Source: Streptomyces sp. L2 (GTDB lineage: Bacteria; Actinomycetota; Actinomycetes; Streptomycetales; Streptomycetaceae). From it: a stretch of 64,000 nucleotides of DNA. The notes under the pieces were generated by a model. The model did not search any database and was not told the DNA's origin. It saw nothing but the letters and a program-made list of their open reading frames with translations. Below, piece after piece: positions 37,588 through 46,900 of this stretch. The DNA lies in the NCBI RefSeq assembly GCF_004124325.1, contig NZ_QBDT01000001.1:1550001-1614000 (forward strand), given 5' to 3'. Made by a program: the position numbers and the translations under genes. Numbering within the stretch: the first letter of the stretch is position 1; the number at the start of each line of letters is the position of its first letter.

Positions 37588-38295
37588 ATGATCGAAACGC
37601 TGCTCCCCGCCGAGGTCGCCGCCGTCGACACGACAGTGGACCGCACCGACGTGGCCCTCTTCCCCGCCGAGGAGGCCCAGGTCGCCCGGGCCGTCGAGGC
37701 GCGGCGCCGGGAGTACACGACGGCCCGCTGGTGCGCCCGGCGCGCGATGGCCGCCCTCGGCCAGGACGCGGCGCCGGTGCTGCCGGGCCTGCGGGGCGCG
37801 CCGCAGTGGGCGCCGGGTCTGGTCGGCTCGGTGACGCACTGCGCCGGCTACCGCGGTGCCGCCCTGGCCCGCGTGGAGGACATCGCGGCGCTGGGCATCG
37901 ACGCGGAGCCCAACCAGCCGTTGCCGGAGGGGATCCTGGAGTCGATCGGGCTGCCGCAGGAGCGCTCCTGGGTGGCGCGGCTGCTGCGCACCGCGCCCGG
38001 GGTCCGCTGGGACCGGCTGCTGTTCTCCATGAAGGAGGCGGTCTACAAGGCGTACTTCCCGCTGACCGGGCACACCCTGGAGTTCGAGGACGCGCTGCTC
38101 ACAGTGGACGCCGAGCGGGGCACGTTCCGTGCGGCGCTGCTGCGCGACCCGGCGGCCGAGCCCGGCGCGGGGCGGCGGGTTCTCGGCGGGCGGTTCTCGG
38201 CCACGCACGGGCTGGTGCTGAGCGCGATCGCCGTACCGGCGGTGCGGCACGCGACGCTCACGCGGACGCCCGCAGGCGCCCCCCTGCCGGTCTGA
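37588..38295 (+). CDS. 4'-Phosphopantetheinyl transferase (EntD/Sfp superfamily)
   Basis: 235 residues with the EntD-like PPTase core: SVTHCAGYRGAA, then ALGIDAEPNQPLPE (first metal-binding acid region) and LLFSMKEAVYKAYFP (the WxxKEAxxK-type motif with Glu and Lys). PPTases attach the phosphopantetheine arm to ACP and PCP serines, and this window has at least seven carrier sites. A second PPTase lies at 39804-40649 in the tetronate operon, so this one may serve the other cluster or be general. ATG 37588 has GAGGG about nine bases upstream; GTG 37579 is in frame but too close to that site. Confidence 0.9.
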   Translation: MIETLLPAEVAAVDTTVDRTDVALFPAEEAQVARAVEARRREYTTARWCARRAMAALGQDAAPVLPGLRGAPQWAPGLVGSVTHCAGYRGAALARVEDIAALGIDAEPNQPLPEGILESIGLPQERSWVARLLRTAPGVRWDRLLFSMKEAVYKAYFPLTGHTLEFEDALLTVDAERGTFRAALLRDPAAEPGAGRRVLGGRFSATHGLVLSAIAVPAVRHATLTRTPAGAPLPV

Positions 38296-38335
38296 GCGGG
38301 GAGCGCCTGCGGGCGGAGAACACGATGGGCGCGGT

Positions 38336-38524
38336 TTACGGCCAGCGGTCGTCGGGGCCGTCGGTGTGGTCCGTCGCCGTCACCACCGTCGCGTGGTGCG
38401 CGGGGGCGCCCTGGCTGTCACCATGCGTGCCGTAGAGTATGGCACCGGTAAACAACACACCAAGAGCAGTACCCAAAGCTGCACTACGAGCGACGATGTT
38501 GATCATGTTTGTCATGGCGTGCAC
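38336..38524 (-). CDS. Small single-span membrane protein
   Basis: A 62-residue protein with one hydrophobic segment (about residues 12-30, SAALGTALGVLFTGAILYG) and a His/Asp-rich hydrophilic tail. GTG 38524 has GGGGGAA upstream; ATG 38515 is an alternative. It is divergent from the HTH regulator at 38728 and convergent with the PPTase at 37588. No family was recognised. The A/T-richer, gene-like N-terminal codons and the clear ribosome site support it, but it could be spurious. Confidence 0.5.
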   Translation of the reverse strand: MHAMTNMINIVARSAALGTALGVLFTGAILYGTHGDSQGAPAHHATVVTATDHTDGPDDRWP

Positions 38525-38727
38525 GTTTCCCCCTGAAGACTCGATGACTCGGCGTACCAAAGGGGAAGGATCGTCATGAACTCCCTGAGCCCCCTGTCCA
38601 CCCTTGGCACCTCCTGCTGCCGGGAACACCATCTCCAATCGGATCGGCCCAACCCAAGGGCCGGACGATGGCCCAAAGTTGCACGGCAACAACTCCGCCC
38701 GGGCCCCCGACCCCTCGGATGCGCGGA

Positions 38728-39780
38728 ATGAATTACTCCCGTTCCGAATTCGCCGAGCTGGACGACATCAGCGCCGCCGCTTATGGACACGCTGTTGAAT
38801 TGGGCCGGTTCACGCGCGACGACATAGTCGAGCGGCTGGCGCTGTCACCCGCCGAGGTCGAGCACGCGGAGAAGGTGCTGACGCTGCTGCGGCTGCTGCA
38901 GCCGATGCCGGGCAGCCCCGAGGTGCTGGTGCCGGTGGCGCCGGACGTGGCCACCGCCGACCTGGTCAGCTCGGCCGAGACGCAGATCCGCGACCTCCAG
39001 CAGGCGGTCACGGACGTGCGCAGCCGGCTGATGTCGCTGACGCCCGTCTACTTCGAGGGGCGCCGGCTGCGCAACCGGCTGGAGGCGTTCGACGTCATCA
39101 CCGACCCGTCGACCGTGCAGTCGATGCTCGACCACCTCGGCACGCACTGCCGGCACGAGTGGGCGTCGGTGGCGCCGGGCGGCGCCCGCCCCGGCGAGGT
39201 CCTGCAGGCGGCCCGCAGATCGGCCCTCGGCATGCGGGAGCGGGACATCGCGATGCGCGTCGTCTACCAGCACACCGCGCGCAGCGACCTCGCCACGCGC
39301 GCCTACGTGCGGGACGTGACGGCGGCGGGCGTGGAGGTGCGCACCGCGGACCAGGTCATCGACCGGATCCTGATCTACGACCGGGAGACCGTGTTCCTGC
39401 CGACCCACATGGCGGACGACGAGGACGGCGAGGGCGGTCTGGACGGCGGGGCGATCGTCGTGCGGGAGCCGACCCTGGTGGCGTTCGTGTGCAGCGTCTT
39501 CGAGCATCTGTGGGACGGCGCCACGCCGTTCGTGCCGGACACCTCGCGGGCGCCGACCATCGCCGACGACCTCAAGCAGTCGATCCTGCGCCTGATGGCG
39601 AAGGGCTACAAGGACGAGATGGTCGCGCGCCGCCTCGGCATGTCGGTGCGCACCTGCCGCCGGCACATCTCGGAGATCACCGAGGAGCTGGAGGCGACCA
39701 GCCGCTTCCAGGCGGGGTACAACGTGGCGCTGGCGCACATGCTGGAGCAGCGGCCGGGTCCCGAGCGGGATCTGGGCTGA
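38728..39780 (+). CDS. HTH transcriptional regulator with C-terminal LuxR-type domain
   Basis: A 350-residue regulator. The N-terminal 70 residues resemble a TrmB-like winged helix (GRFTRDDIVERLALSPAEVE). A coiled helix follows (SSAETQIRDLQQAVTDVRSR), then a sensor-like middle. The C-terminal HTH (about 285-340) contains LMAKGYKDEMVARRLGMSVR then RRHISEITEELEATSRFQ. This arrangement is common among single-copy actinobacterial regulators beside natural-product clusters. Its 3' end converges on the tetronate operon's PPTase, 23 bases apart, so it may be the local regulator of that operon. ATG 38728 is favoured; ATG 38719 is also possible. Confidence 0.85.
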   Translation: MNYSRSEFAELDDISAAAYGHAVELGRFTRDDIVERLALSPAEVEHAEKVLTLLRLLQPMPGSPEVLVPVAPDVATADLVSSAETQIRDLQQAVTDVRSRLMSLTPVYFEGRRLRNRLEAFDVITDPSTVQSMLDHLGTHCRHEWASVAPGGARPGEVLQAARRSALGMRERDIAMRVVYQHTARSDLATRAYVRDVTAAGVEVRTADQVIDRILIYDRETVFLPTHMADDEDGEGGLDGGAIVVREPTLVAFVCSVFEHLWDGATPFVPDTSRAPTIADDLKQSILRLMAKGYKDEMVARRLGMSVRTCRRHISEITEELEATSRFQAGYNVALAHMLEQRPGPERDLG

Positions 39781-39803
39781 CGCCCGCGCCGCCCGCATGC
39801 CGC

Positions 39804-40649
39804 TCACTCCTCCCCCAGCGCCTCCTCGATGGAATCCACGCAGTCCGCGTCGAGCATGGTGGTGATGTCGGTGCCGCCCGGCGTCCCGAACCCGGCGTCG
39901 TAGACGGCCGCGCTCACGCAGTACCCGCTGGCCAGCGGGAAGGTCCTGAAGGCCCATTCGTCCCCGGTGCCCGCGCTGCCGTCGGGGCGCTGCACCCGGA
40001 CCGGCTTGCCGTCGGGGCCGAAGCCGAACTCGGTGAACCGGAACTGCATGCCCTGCCCGATGGCCTTGCTGTAGGCCTCCTTCAGCGTCCACAGCCGGAC
40101 CAGGGACGGGTTGCGCTGCTCCTCCGGGAGGGCGGCGAGGGTCACCATCTCGTACGGGGTGCACACGTGCCGGCCGAGTCCGCCGCCGTACATCTGCCGG
40201 TCGGCGCGCTCGGCGTCGACGCCGATCAGGCCGCGGGTGGTCAGGCCCACGAAGAGCAGGTCGTCGGTGTGGCTGAGGCTGATGTCGACCTGGTCGCAGC
40301 CGCGCAGGTACGGCCGTCCGGTCGGCCCGTAGGCCAGCTCCAGGGCCTCGGGGTCGCCGCGCAGCACGGCGGCGGCGGCGGACTTCAGCAGCACCCGGGA
40401 GGCGGCGTAGCGGTCGCGGACGTCGGCGTGGGCGAGGCCGAGGTAGCGCGACCAGTCCCGGCCGAGGAGCCGGCGCAGCCCGTCGCCGGAGGGCAACTGG
40501 GGCTGCAGGACCGGCCGGTGGGCGTACAGGAGCGCGGTCCCGCAGCCGGTGAGGTCCTCCCTGACCCGGTCCCACGCGGCGTCGTCGACGCCCACCTCGA
40601 CGGGTGCGCCGAGCGGCGGCCCGAGCGTGGAGTTGCCGGGGACCGTCAT
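39804..40649 (-). CDS. Sfp-type 4'-phosphopantetheinyl transferase of the tetronate operon
   Basis: 281 residues with Sfp-type motifs: DQVDISLSHTDDLLFVGL, then IGVDAERADR (first Asp/Glu metal pair) and RLWTLKEAYSKAIGQG (WTLKEAxxKA). It is the last gene of the minus-strand operon and overlaps the ACP gene by ATGA, so its product should arm the operon's three carrier sites (ACPs at 40646 and 47014 and the PKS ACP). Its C-terminal 60 residues (after FGFGPDGKPVRV) are typical of the longer Sfp subgroup. Confidence 0.92.
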   Translation of the reverse strand: MTVPGNSTLGPPLGAPVEVGVDDAAWDRVREDLTGCGTALLYAHRPVLQPQLPSGDGLRRLLGRDWSRYLGLAHADVRDRYAASRVLLKSAAAAVLRGDPEALELAYGPTGRPYLRGCDQVDISLSHTDDLLFVGLTTRGLIGVDAERADRQMYGGGLGRHVCTPYEMVTLAALPEEQRNPSLVRLWTLKEAYSKAIGQGMQFRFTEFGFGPDGKPVRVQRPDGSAGTGDEWAFRTFPLASGYCVSAAVYDAGFGTPGGTDITTMLDADCVDSIEEALGEE

Positions 40650-40915
40650 GCCTGTGCCTCCGCGGTGTGCTGTGGCTGTGCCTGCCGTACGACGACGGCG
40701 TGGATCTGGGCGAGCGTGCGGGCCTGGAGTATCTCGGCCAGGGGCAGCCGCCGGCCGGTCTCGTCCTCCATCAGCGCGACCAGCCGGAGCAGGTGCAGCG
40801 AGTCCCACCGGGGCAGGTCCGTCAGGCTGCGGTGGGCCTCGTCCGAGGTCGCGTCCAGGCCCAGTTCGTCGCCGATGGCCGCCAGGAACCCGTCGAGGGT
40901 GTCGACCGCGCTCAT
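40646..40915 (-). CDS. Glyceryl carrier protein (ACP) of the tetronate operon
   Basis: 89-residue ACP. The phosphopantetheine Ser is in LPRWDSLHLLRLVALMEDE, the WDSL form common in ACPs served by FkbH-type glyceryl transferases. It is coupled by ATGA overlaps to FkbH upstream and to PPTase downstream, the tightest packing in the operon. Its expected cargo is D-glycerate (or a lactate-type unit) loaded by FkbH from 1,3-bisphosphoglycerate, for offload by the KAS III-like protein. The cargo is inferred from the neighbours. Confidence 0.92.
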   Translation of the reverse strand: MSAVDTLDGFLAAIGDELGLDATSDEAHRSLTDLPRWDSLHLLRLVALMEDETGRRLPLAEILQARTLAQIHAVVVRQAQPQHTAEAQA

Positions 40916-42855
40916 GAGTGCTTCCTCCTGTCGAGGCCGCCGGTCAGCGGCCCGGTGATCCGCACGTGCTCCGGCGGGGCGGGCAGCCTCCGCAGGTCGT
41001 GCCGGAACAGCAGCGTCCCGTCGTGCTCGCCCTCGGGTGCGAAGCCGAGCGACGGGTACAGCTCGCGGGCCCGCGCGTTCTTCGCGGTGGGCCGGAACGC
41101 GGCGCGGACCGCGTGCCGCCCGGTGTGCCGGGCGTGTGCCAGCAGGGTTGCCAGCAGGGCGTGTTCGATGCCCCGGGTAAGGACGCGGCAGCTGAGCCAG
41201 GCGTTGTCCAGGCGCAGGGTGTTCCCGTCCAGGGTGGCGAGGAGGGCGCCGGTCAGGCCGTTCCCGCCGAACCGGTCGGCGGTGCGCGCGGCCAGCAGCA
41301 GCCGGCCGGGGTCGGCGGTCAGACGGGCCGCGTCGGCGGGGGTGAGGCGCAGGCCGGTCAGGTTGAACTGGTTGGTGCGCTGGGTGAGTTGCGCGAGCCG
41401 TTCGTGTTCGTGCGGTTCGGGCGCGGACAGGTCGAGGGTGACGCCGAGGCCGCGCAGGAAGTCCTCGTGCGAGCCGGCCCCGGCGCGCAGGGCGGCGCGG
41501 GCGCCGGCCGCGCGGTAGTGGGCGGTGCGGGCCCGGTCCTCGTCGGTGACGGCGAGCGTGTCGAACCAGCCGTCGGCGAGGAGCCGTTCGACGTGCAGGG
41601 CGGGTTCGTCGTCCAGGGGCACGACGGCGGCGCCGAGCCCCGAGTGGCGCACCTCGGCGCGCTCGGCGGGCGAGTCGTCGGCGAACACGAGCGCGTCGGC
41701 GCCGATGCCGAGCGCGTCGGCGACGGCGGCCAGGTGTCCGCTCTTGGGTTCCCAGTCGGCGTGCACGGACGCGAAGTCGCCCTCGCGGAGCAGCAGATCC
41801 GGGTGGGCGCGCAGGACCGCCCGTACGGTGTCCCGGTCGTTCTTGCTGCTGACGGCGAGCAGCACGCCCTGGGCGGCCAGTTGACGCACGGCGCGCTGGA
41901 AGGCGCCGAAGGCCTCACCGCGCAGGGTGCCGGCGGCGGCGATCCCGTCGGGCCCGTCGTCGCCGAGCACGCCGTCCCACAGGGTGTGGTCCAGGTCCAG
42001 CACCAGGCACTTGCGGCCGCGTCCGGTCAACGCCCGCACCAGGTGGGCGGTTTCGCGGGCGCAGGCGTCGAGCAGCTCGGTGCCGAGGCGGGCTCCGGCG
42101 TACTGGGCGAGGCGGGTGTCGGCGACCGGTCCGCCGGCCGCGATCAGCGGGTCGAGGTCGATCACCACCAGGCCCGCCGTGCCGGCTCCGAGCCGCAGCA
42201 GCCGGGCGTTGAACTCCCGCCAGACCGCGCCCAGCCGGGCCCGGGAGCGGTGGTCGACGAGCTGGTGGGTGCGCTCGCGGGGCAGCGGCAGGGTGGTGAG
42301 CACCAGGGTGGGGGCGCCGGCCGCCGCGCGCTGCCGTACGACGGCCTCGATGCGCGCCGCGACCTGGGCGGCGGCCCGTTCCACGTCGTCGGGGCCCCAG
42401 ACGGCGGGCACCTCGGCGAAGACGGTGGTGTCGTCCAGCAGGCAGAGCGTGAGGTCCGCGGCCACGCCCCGGAAGGACCCGTCGGGGTCCTCGGGGTCGG
42501 TGAGGTCGCGCAGCCAGCCGCCGTGGTCACCGACGACGGCGTGCAACAGCAGCCCGTGCCGGGCGAGTTCGCCGGTGAGCGGCTCGACGACGTCGGCGAC
42601 CGTCGACTGCCCGGTGACCGCCACGGTCACCGGGGTGACGCCGGGATGGCGGGCGAGGACGGCGTCCCGGTCGGCGCGGCCGAGCAGCCGCCCGGCGCGC
42701 CGGGCCCAGCCCGGCCGCGCCCCGGGGTCGTCGGCCAGCTCGGCGAGGAGGGGGACGACCTCGTCGTACGCCTCCTCCAGCCGGCCCTCGGCGGCCAGGT
42801 CCCGCAGCCGGCGCAGGGGCTCGCCGCGCGTGGCCGCGCGCTCCAGTACCGCCAT
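40912..42855 (-). CDS. FkbH-like glyceryl-ACP synthase (HAD superfamily)
   Basis: 647 residues in the three-part FkbH layout. The N-terminal 270 residues are SGNH-hydrolase-like. A HAD domain carries CLVLDLDHTLWDGVLGDDG near residue 285, VSSKND (motif II), the EPKSGH lysine and VFADDSPAER (motif IV). A C-terminal GNAT-like domain has NLTGLRLTP and RPTAKNARARELYPSLGF. FkbH proteins dephosphorylate 1,3-bisphosphoglycerate and transfer glycerate to an ACP. The methoxymalonyl partners (FkbG, I, K) are absent, so the glyceryl unit should be used directly, as in tetronate assembly. It lies three bases after the KAS III-like gene and overlaps the ACP by ATGA. Confidence 0.94.
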   Translation of the reverse strand: MAVLERAATRGEPLRRLRDLAAEGRLEEAYDEVVPLLAELADDPGARPGWARRAGRLLGRADRDAVLARHPGVTPVTVAVTGQSTVADVVEPLTGELARHGLLLHAVVGDHGGWLRDLTDPEDPDGSFRGVAADLTLCLLDDTTVFAEVPAVWGPDDVERAAAQVAARIEAVVRQRAAAGAPTLVLTTLPLPRERTHQLVDHRSRARLGAVWREFNARLLRLGAGTAGLVVIDLDPLIAAGGPVADTRLAQYAGARLGTELLDACARETAHLVRALTGRGRKCLVLDLDHTLWDGVLGDDGPDGIAAAGTLRGEAFGAFQRAVRQLAAQGVLLAVSSKNDRDTVRAVLRAHPDLLLREGDFASVHADWEPKSGHLAAVADALGIGADALVFADDSPAERAEVRHSGLGAAVVPLDDEPALHVERLLADGWFDTLAVTDEDRARTAHYRAAGARAALRAGAGSHEDFLRGLGVTLDLSAPEPHEHERLAQLTQRTNQFNLTGLRLTPADAARLTADPGRLLLAARTADRFGGNGLTGALLATLDGNTLRLDNAWLSCRVLTRGIEHALLATLLAHARHTGRHAVRAAFRPTAKNARARELYPSLGFAPEGEHDGTLLFRHDLRRLPAPPEHVRITGPLTGGLDRRKHS

Positions 42856-42858
42856 CGT

Positions 42859-43875
42859 CTACACCTTCTCCAGGCCGAGCCCGGACTTGATCCACTTGCT
42901 GGACTCCACCGCGATGGCCAGTGCGCGGCCGCCGGTGGGCAGGTCGGGCAGCAGCCGGGTGAGCTGTTGCAGGACCAGGGCGTTACCGGTGTTCCCGGTC
43001 TCGGCGACGCAGGACACCTCCTTGGCGCCGGGTACGTCGAGGTGCTCGGTGATGCGTTCGGTCATCCGTCCCGACAGCTGCGGCGGCAGCAGGAAGTCCA
43101 GGTCGTCCGGGGTCCATTCGAGCTGGTCGAGGAGTTCCCAGAGGATCTCGCGGGCCATGGTGGGCACGGACTCCTCGATGGCCTTGTAGTCCTCGACGAC
43201 CATGGGGCGTTCGCTGTTCCGGTCGCTGATGCCGTACCAGTCCACGGTCTGCCCGGCCGGTCGGCCGAGACCTGTGAACCGGTTGAGCAGGCCCTTGATC
43301 TGGACGCGTTCGGCGACCGGTTCGGCGGTGAGGACGGCCGCGCCGGCTCCGTCGCCGAACAGCACGTAGTTGACCAGTTCCTCGGTGGGCATGCGGGCCA
43401 CGTCCCGCCGGGCGTCGAGGTGGCGGTGGGTGACGTCGCCGCCGATGACCAGCCCGGCGCGGGCGCCGCCGCCGATCAGGGTGCGGCCCAGGTCGAGTGC
43501 CTGGACGGCGCCCGAGCAGCCGGACTGGATCTGGAACGCGGGCAGGTACATCAGGCCCAGCCGGTCCGCGACCTCGCTGGCGGTGGTGGGCAGCAGGGTG
43601 TCCGGGGTGGCGGTGGCGAGGAGCACGAACTCGATGTCGACCGGGTCCAGCCCGGCGGCCTCGATGGCGGCACCGCCGGCCTGCGCGCACAGGTCGGCGA
43701 GGGTGTGCCGGACCTCGCCGGTGTGCAGGTCCCAGCCGAAGTGCCGGGTGCGGGTGCCCACGAAGATGTCGACCCACTCCTCGCTGACCCCGAGCACCCT
43801 TCCCAGGGTCGCGTTGTCGACGGGCGGGCCGGGCAGCGCGCTGCCGGTCGCCGCGAGATAGGCGGTGGCGCTCAC
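42859..43875 (-). CDS. KAS III-like protein, candidate tetronate-forming ketosynthase
   Basis: 338 residues of FabH fold. The nucleophile is Cys120 in QIQSGCSGAVQALDLG, with the GDGAGAAVL motif mid-way and ETGNTGNALV supplying the Asn near residue 291. The position that normally reads PHQAN (catalytic His) is LLPPQLSG, near residue 265, so His is replaced by Pro. In RK-682, agglomerin, abyssomicin and tetronomycin pathways a KAS III-like protein joins glyceryl-ACP to a polyketide thioester to make the tetronate ring. The adjacent FkbH and ACP match that set exactly. GTG 43875 has GGAAGGAG upstream. Confidence 0.9.
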   Translation of the reverse strand: MSATAYLAATGSALPGPPVDNATLGRVLGVSEEWVDIFVGTRTRHFGWDLHTGEVRHTLADLCAQAGGAAIEAAGLDPVDIEFVLLATATPDTLLPTTASEVADRLGLMYLPAFQIQSGCSGAVQALDLGRTLIGGGARAGLVIGGDVTHRHLDARRDVARMPTEELVNYVLFGDGAGAAVLTAEPVAERVQIKGLLNRFTGLGRPAGQTVDWYGISDRNSERPMVVEDYKAIEESVPTMAREILWELLDQLEWTPDDLDFLLPPQLSGRMTERITEHLDVPGAKEVSCVAETGNTGNALVLQQLTRLLPDLPTGGRALAIAVESSKWIKSGLGLEKV

Positions 43876-43976
43876 GCGCGGGCTCCTTCCAGTTGAAAGC
43901 CGAACGATACGGCCTGGGGTGCGCGCGCACCGCACAGCAGCACGCGTGTTCCCGCGGCCCGGGCCCTGCCGCTCAT
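43872..43976 (-). CDS. Possible 34-residue peptide coupled between PKS and KAS III-like genes
   Basis: An ATG overlapping the PKS stop (ATGA, 43976-43973) opens a 34-codon frame. It ends in a TGA overlapping the KAS III GTG (GTGA, 43875-43872). GAGGGGG in the PKS tail is a suitable ribosome site. The peptide is Arg/Ala/Gly-rich with one Cys and contains VLLCGARAPQAVSFGFQLEG. No family was recognised. It may only keep ribosomes moving to the next gene, be a degraded gene remnant, or be chance. Both overlaps match the operon's style, which is why it is listed. Confidence 0.35.
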   Translation of the reverse strand: MSGRARAAGTRVLLCGARAPQAVSFGFQLEGARA

Positions 43977-46900
43977 GCCCCGACCCCCTCGGTGAGATGC
44001 CCGCCGAGGAACTGGGCGAGGGTGCCCACCGACCTCAGGGCGGGCAGCAGTTGCTGCACGGAGACCTCGCCGAGGTGCGGCAGCCGGGCCTCGATGCGGT
44101 CCTTCAGCTGCATGATCATCACGGAGTCGAAGCCGAGGTCCTCGTAGAAGCGGGCGGTGGCCACGACCTGTTCCAGCGGGTACGACCCCACCTCCGCGAC
44201 GGCGTCGACGACGGCGGCCAGCACCGGATCGCGGTCCCTGGACACCGGGTCGCTCGCCCGGGGCGCGGCGGACGCCGGCCGGGGCTGGGTGGCGGTGGGC
44301 CGGGGCCGCTCGGCCGGCTCGGCGTCGGGCCGGGCCGGCGCCGTCCAGTAGCGGTGGGCGGTGGAGAAGGAGTAGCCGCGCAGTTTCTCGGGGGAGCCGG
44401 CGGTGCTGTCGGGGTCGTACAGCCGCTCCCAGTCGGGGTCGAGTCCGGCGCGGTACAGCCGGGCGACCAGCTCGGCGAGGTCGGTGGCGCCGGCCTCCGG
44501 GCCCGGGGCCGGGTGCAGGAACTCCACGCCCGGCCCGAGTCCGGCGCGGCCGGCCAGCGGCAGCAGCTGCGGGCGCGGGCCGATCTCGATCAGATGGGTG
44601 GGCGCGCAGACGGTCTCCAGGTCGGCGAGCGCGTCCGCGAACAGCACCGGGGACTCGGCCTGGTCGGCCCAGTACGCGGCGTCCATGCGCTCGGCCGGGT
44701 CGAGGAGCCGGCCGTAGCGGGTGGAGAAGACGGGGATCTCGGGCGGCTTCGGCTCGGTGCCGGCGGCGGCCGAGCGGAGCCGGTCCAGGGCCGGGCGGAC
44801 CATCGGGGAGTGGAAGGCGAGCGGCGCCTGGAGGTCGCGGACGCGTATCTGGGCCTCGCGCAGGGTCTCGGCGATCCGGGCGAGGGCCTCGGCGGTGCCG
44901 GACAGCACGGTGTCGCGGGGTCCGTTGAGGGCGGCGAGGTGCGCGTCGGGTTCCTCGGCGAGCAGCTGCCGTACGGCGTCGGGGCCGGCCTGTACGGAGA
45001 GCATGGCGCCACCGGCGGGCAGGGCGTGCATGAGCCGGCCGCGGGTGGCGACCAGGTGCGCGGCCTCGTCCAGGGTGAGCACGCCGGCGGTGACGGCCGC
45101 CGCGAACTCGCCGACGCTGTGCCCGAGGACGGCGGCCGGCCGGATGCCGAGCGCGGTCAGGGTGGCGGCGAGGGCGTACTCGACGGCGAACAGGGCGGGC
45201 TGGGTGAGCTCCCCGGCCACGGCGTCGTCGTCGCCGGAGCCGGCGGACAGGAGCCGGTCGCGCACCGAGGTGTCGGTGTACGGCCGCAGGGCCGCGTCGG
45301 CCGCGTCGAGAGCCTGCCGGTAGGTGTGGGAGTCCTGGTGGAGCGCGGCGGTCATGCCGGGATACTGGGCGCCCTGCCCGGAGAACAGGAAGGCCACCGT
45401 GGGCAGACTCCAGGGGCGGTGCGCGACCTGTTCGGGCAGCCCGCCCCGGGCCGCCTCGCGCAGCGCCGCCGCCAGCTCCTCGGTGTCCCGGGCGGCTGTG
45501 GAGAAACGGTACGGCAGACCGGTCTTGACCCGGTTGCTCTGCCGGCACAGCGCGGCGGCGGAGGTGCGCGGGCGGCGGGCGACGGCGTCCGCCTGCTCGG
45601 TGAGGTTGCGGATCAGGGCGGCCGGGGTGTCGGCGGTGAGCGTGAACACGCCGGCGCCGGGCCGGGCCCGGCGGGCCGTCGTGCGCGGGGCCGGCCGGGG
45701 CGCGGAGCCGAGGACGGCGTGCGCGTTGGTGCCGCCCATCCCGAAGCTGGACAGCCCGGCCACGACCGGGGCCGGCGGCAGCCTGAGCGGCGACTTCAGC
45801 AGCCTGAGGCCCCGCTGGGAGAGCCGGAGCTGCGGGTTCTCGCGGTCGGCGAAGCGGCTGGCGGGCACGATCCGGTGGTGCAGCGCGAGGGCGACCTTGA
45901 TCAGCCCGGCGATCCCGGCCGCGCCCTCGGTGTGCCCGAGGTTGCCCTTGACCGAGCCGATCGCCAGGGGTTCGTCGCGGCCCTCCGCGTGCAGACTGCC
46001 CAGCGCGGCGCATTCGATGGTGTCGCCGAGCGCGGTGCCGGTGCCGTGCGCCTCGACGAACGCCACCTCGCGCGGCTCCACCCGGGCGCGTTTGCAGGCG
46101 GTGGCCACGACCTGCTCCTGCGACCAGCGGTTGGGCGCGGTGATGCCGTTGCTGCGGCCGTCCTGGTTGACGGCGGTGCCCCGGATCACGGCGTAGACCC
46201 GCTGCCCGTCGGCGACGGCGTCGGCGAGCCGGCGCAGCACGACCAGGCCGACGCCCTCGCTGCGCCCGATGCCGTCGGCGTGCAGGCTGAACGGCTTGCA
46301 GCGCCCGTCGGCCGCGGCCAGCCCCAGCTGGTGGTAGACCAGCCCGAGCGCGGGTGACATCACGAGGTTGACCCCGCCCGCGAGGACGGTGTCGCACTCC
46401 CCCGACAGCAGTGCGCCGACGCCGAGGTGCACGGCGACCAGCGAGGAGGAGCAGGCGGTGTCGACGGCCATGCTGGGCCCGGTGAAGCCCAGTTGGTAGG
46501 AGATCCGGTTGGCGGTCATGCCGGCGCTGCTGCCGGCGCCGAGCTGGGGGGTGACCCTGTCGTAGTCGCCGAGGTGCAGCCGGCCCCACTCGCCGCCCAT
46601 GACGCCGACGTAGACGCCGGTGCCGCTGCCCGCCAGCGCGCCGGGGGCCACGCCGGAGTCCTCCACGGCCCGCCAGGCGCAGTGCAGCAGCAGCCGCTGC
46701 TGGGGGTCCATGGCGGCGGCCTCGCGGGGCGGCACGGAGAAGAACTCGTTGTCGAACACGTCGGCGCCGTCCAGGAATCCGCCGCGGTCGAGCCCGGCGC
46801 GGGCGGCGCCGTCGGCGGCCGGGAACGCGGCCGGGTCCCAGCGCTCCGGGGGCACCTCACCGATCGCGTCGCCGCCGCGCAGCAGCAGTTCCCAGTAGGC

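Noticed and set aside
40912..42855. FkbH as part of a methoxymalonyl-ACP pathway
   Set aside because: The methyltransferase and dehydrogenases needed (FkbG, FkbI, FkbK) are not present, and the adjacent KAS III-like gene points to tetronate use of the glyceryl unit.
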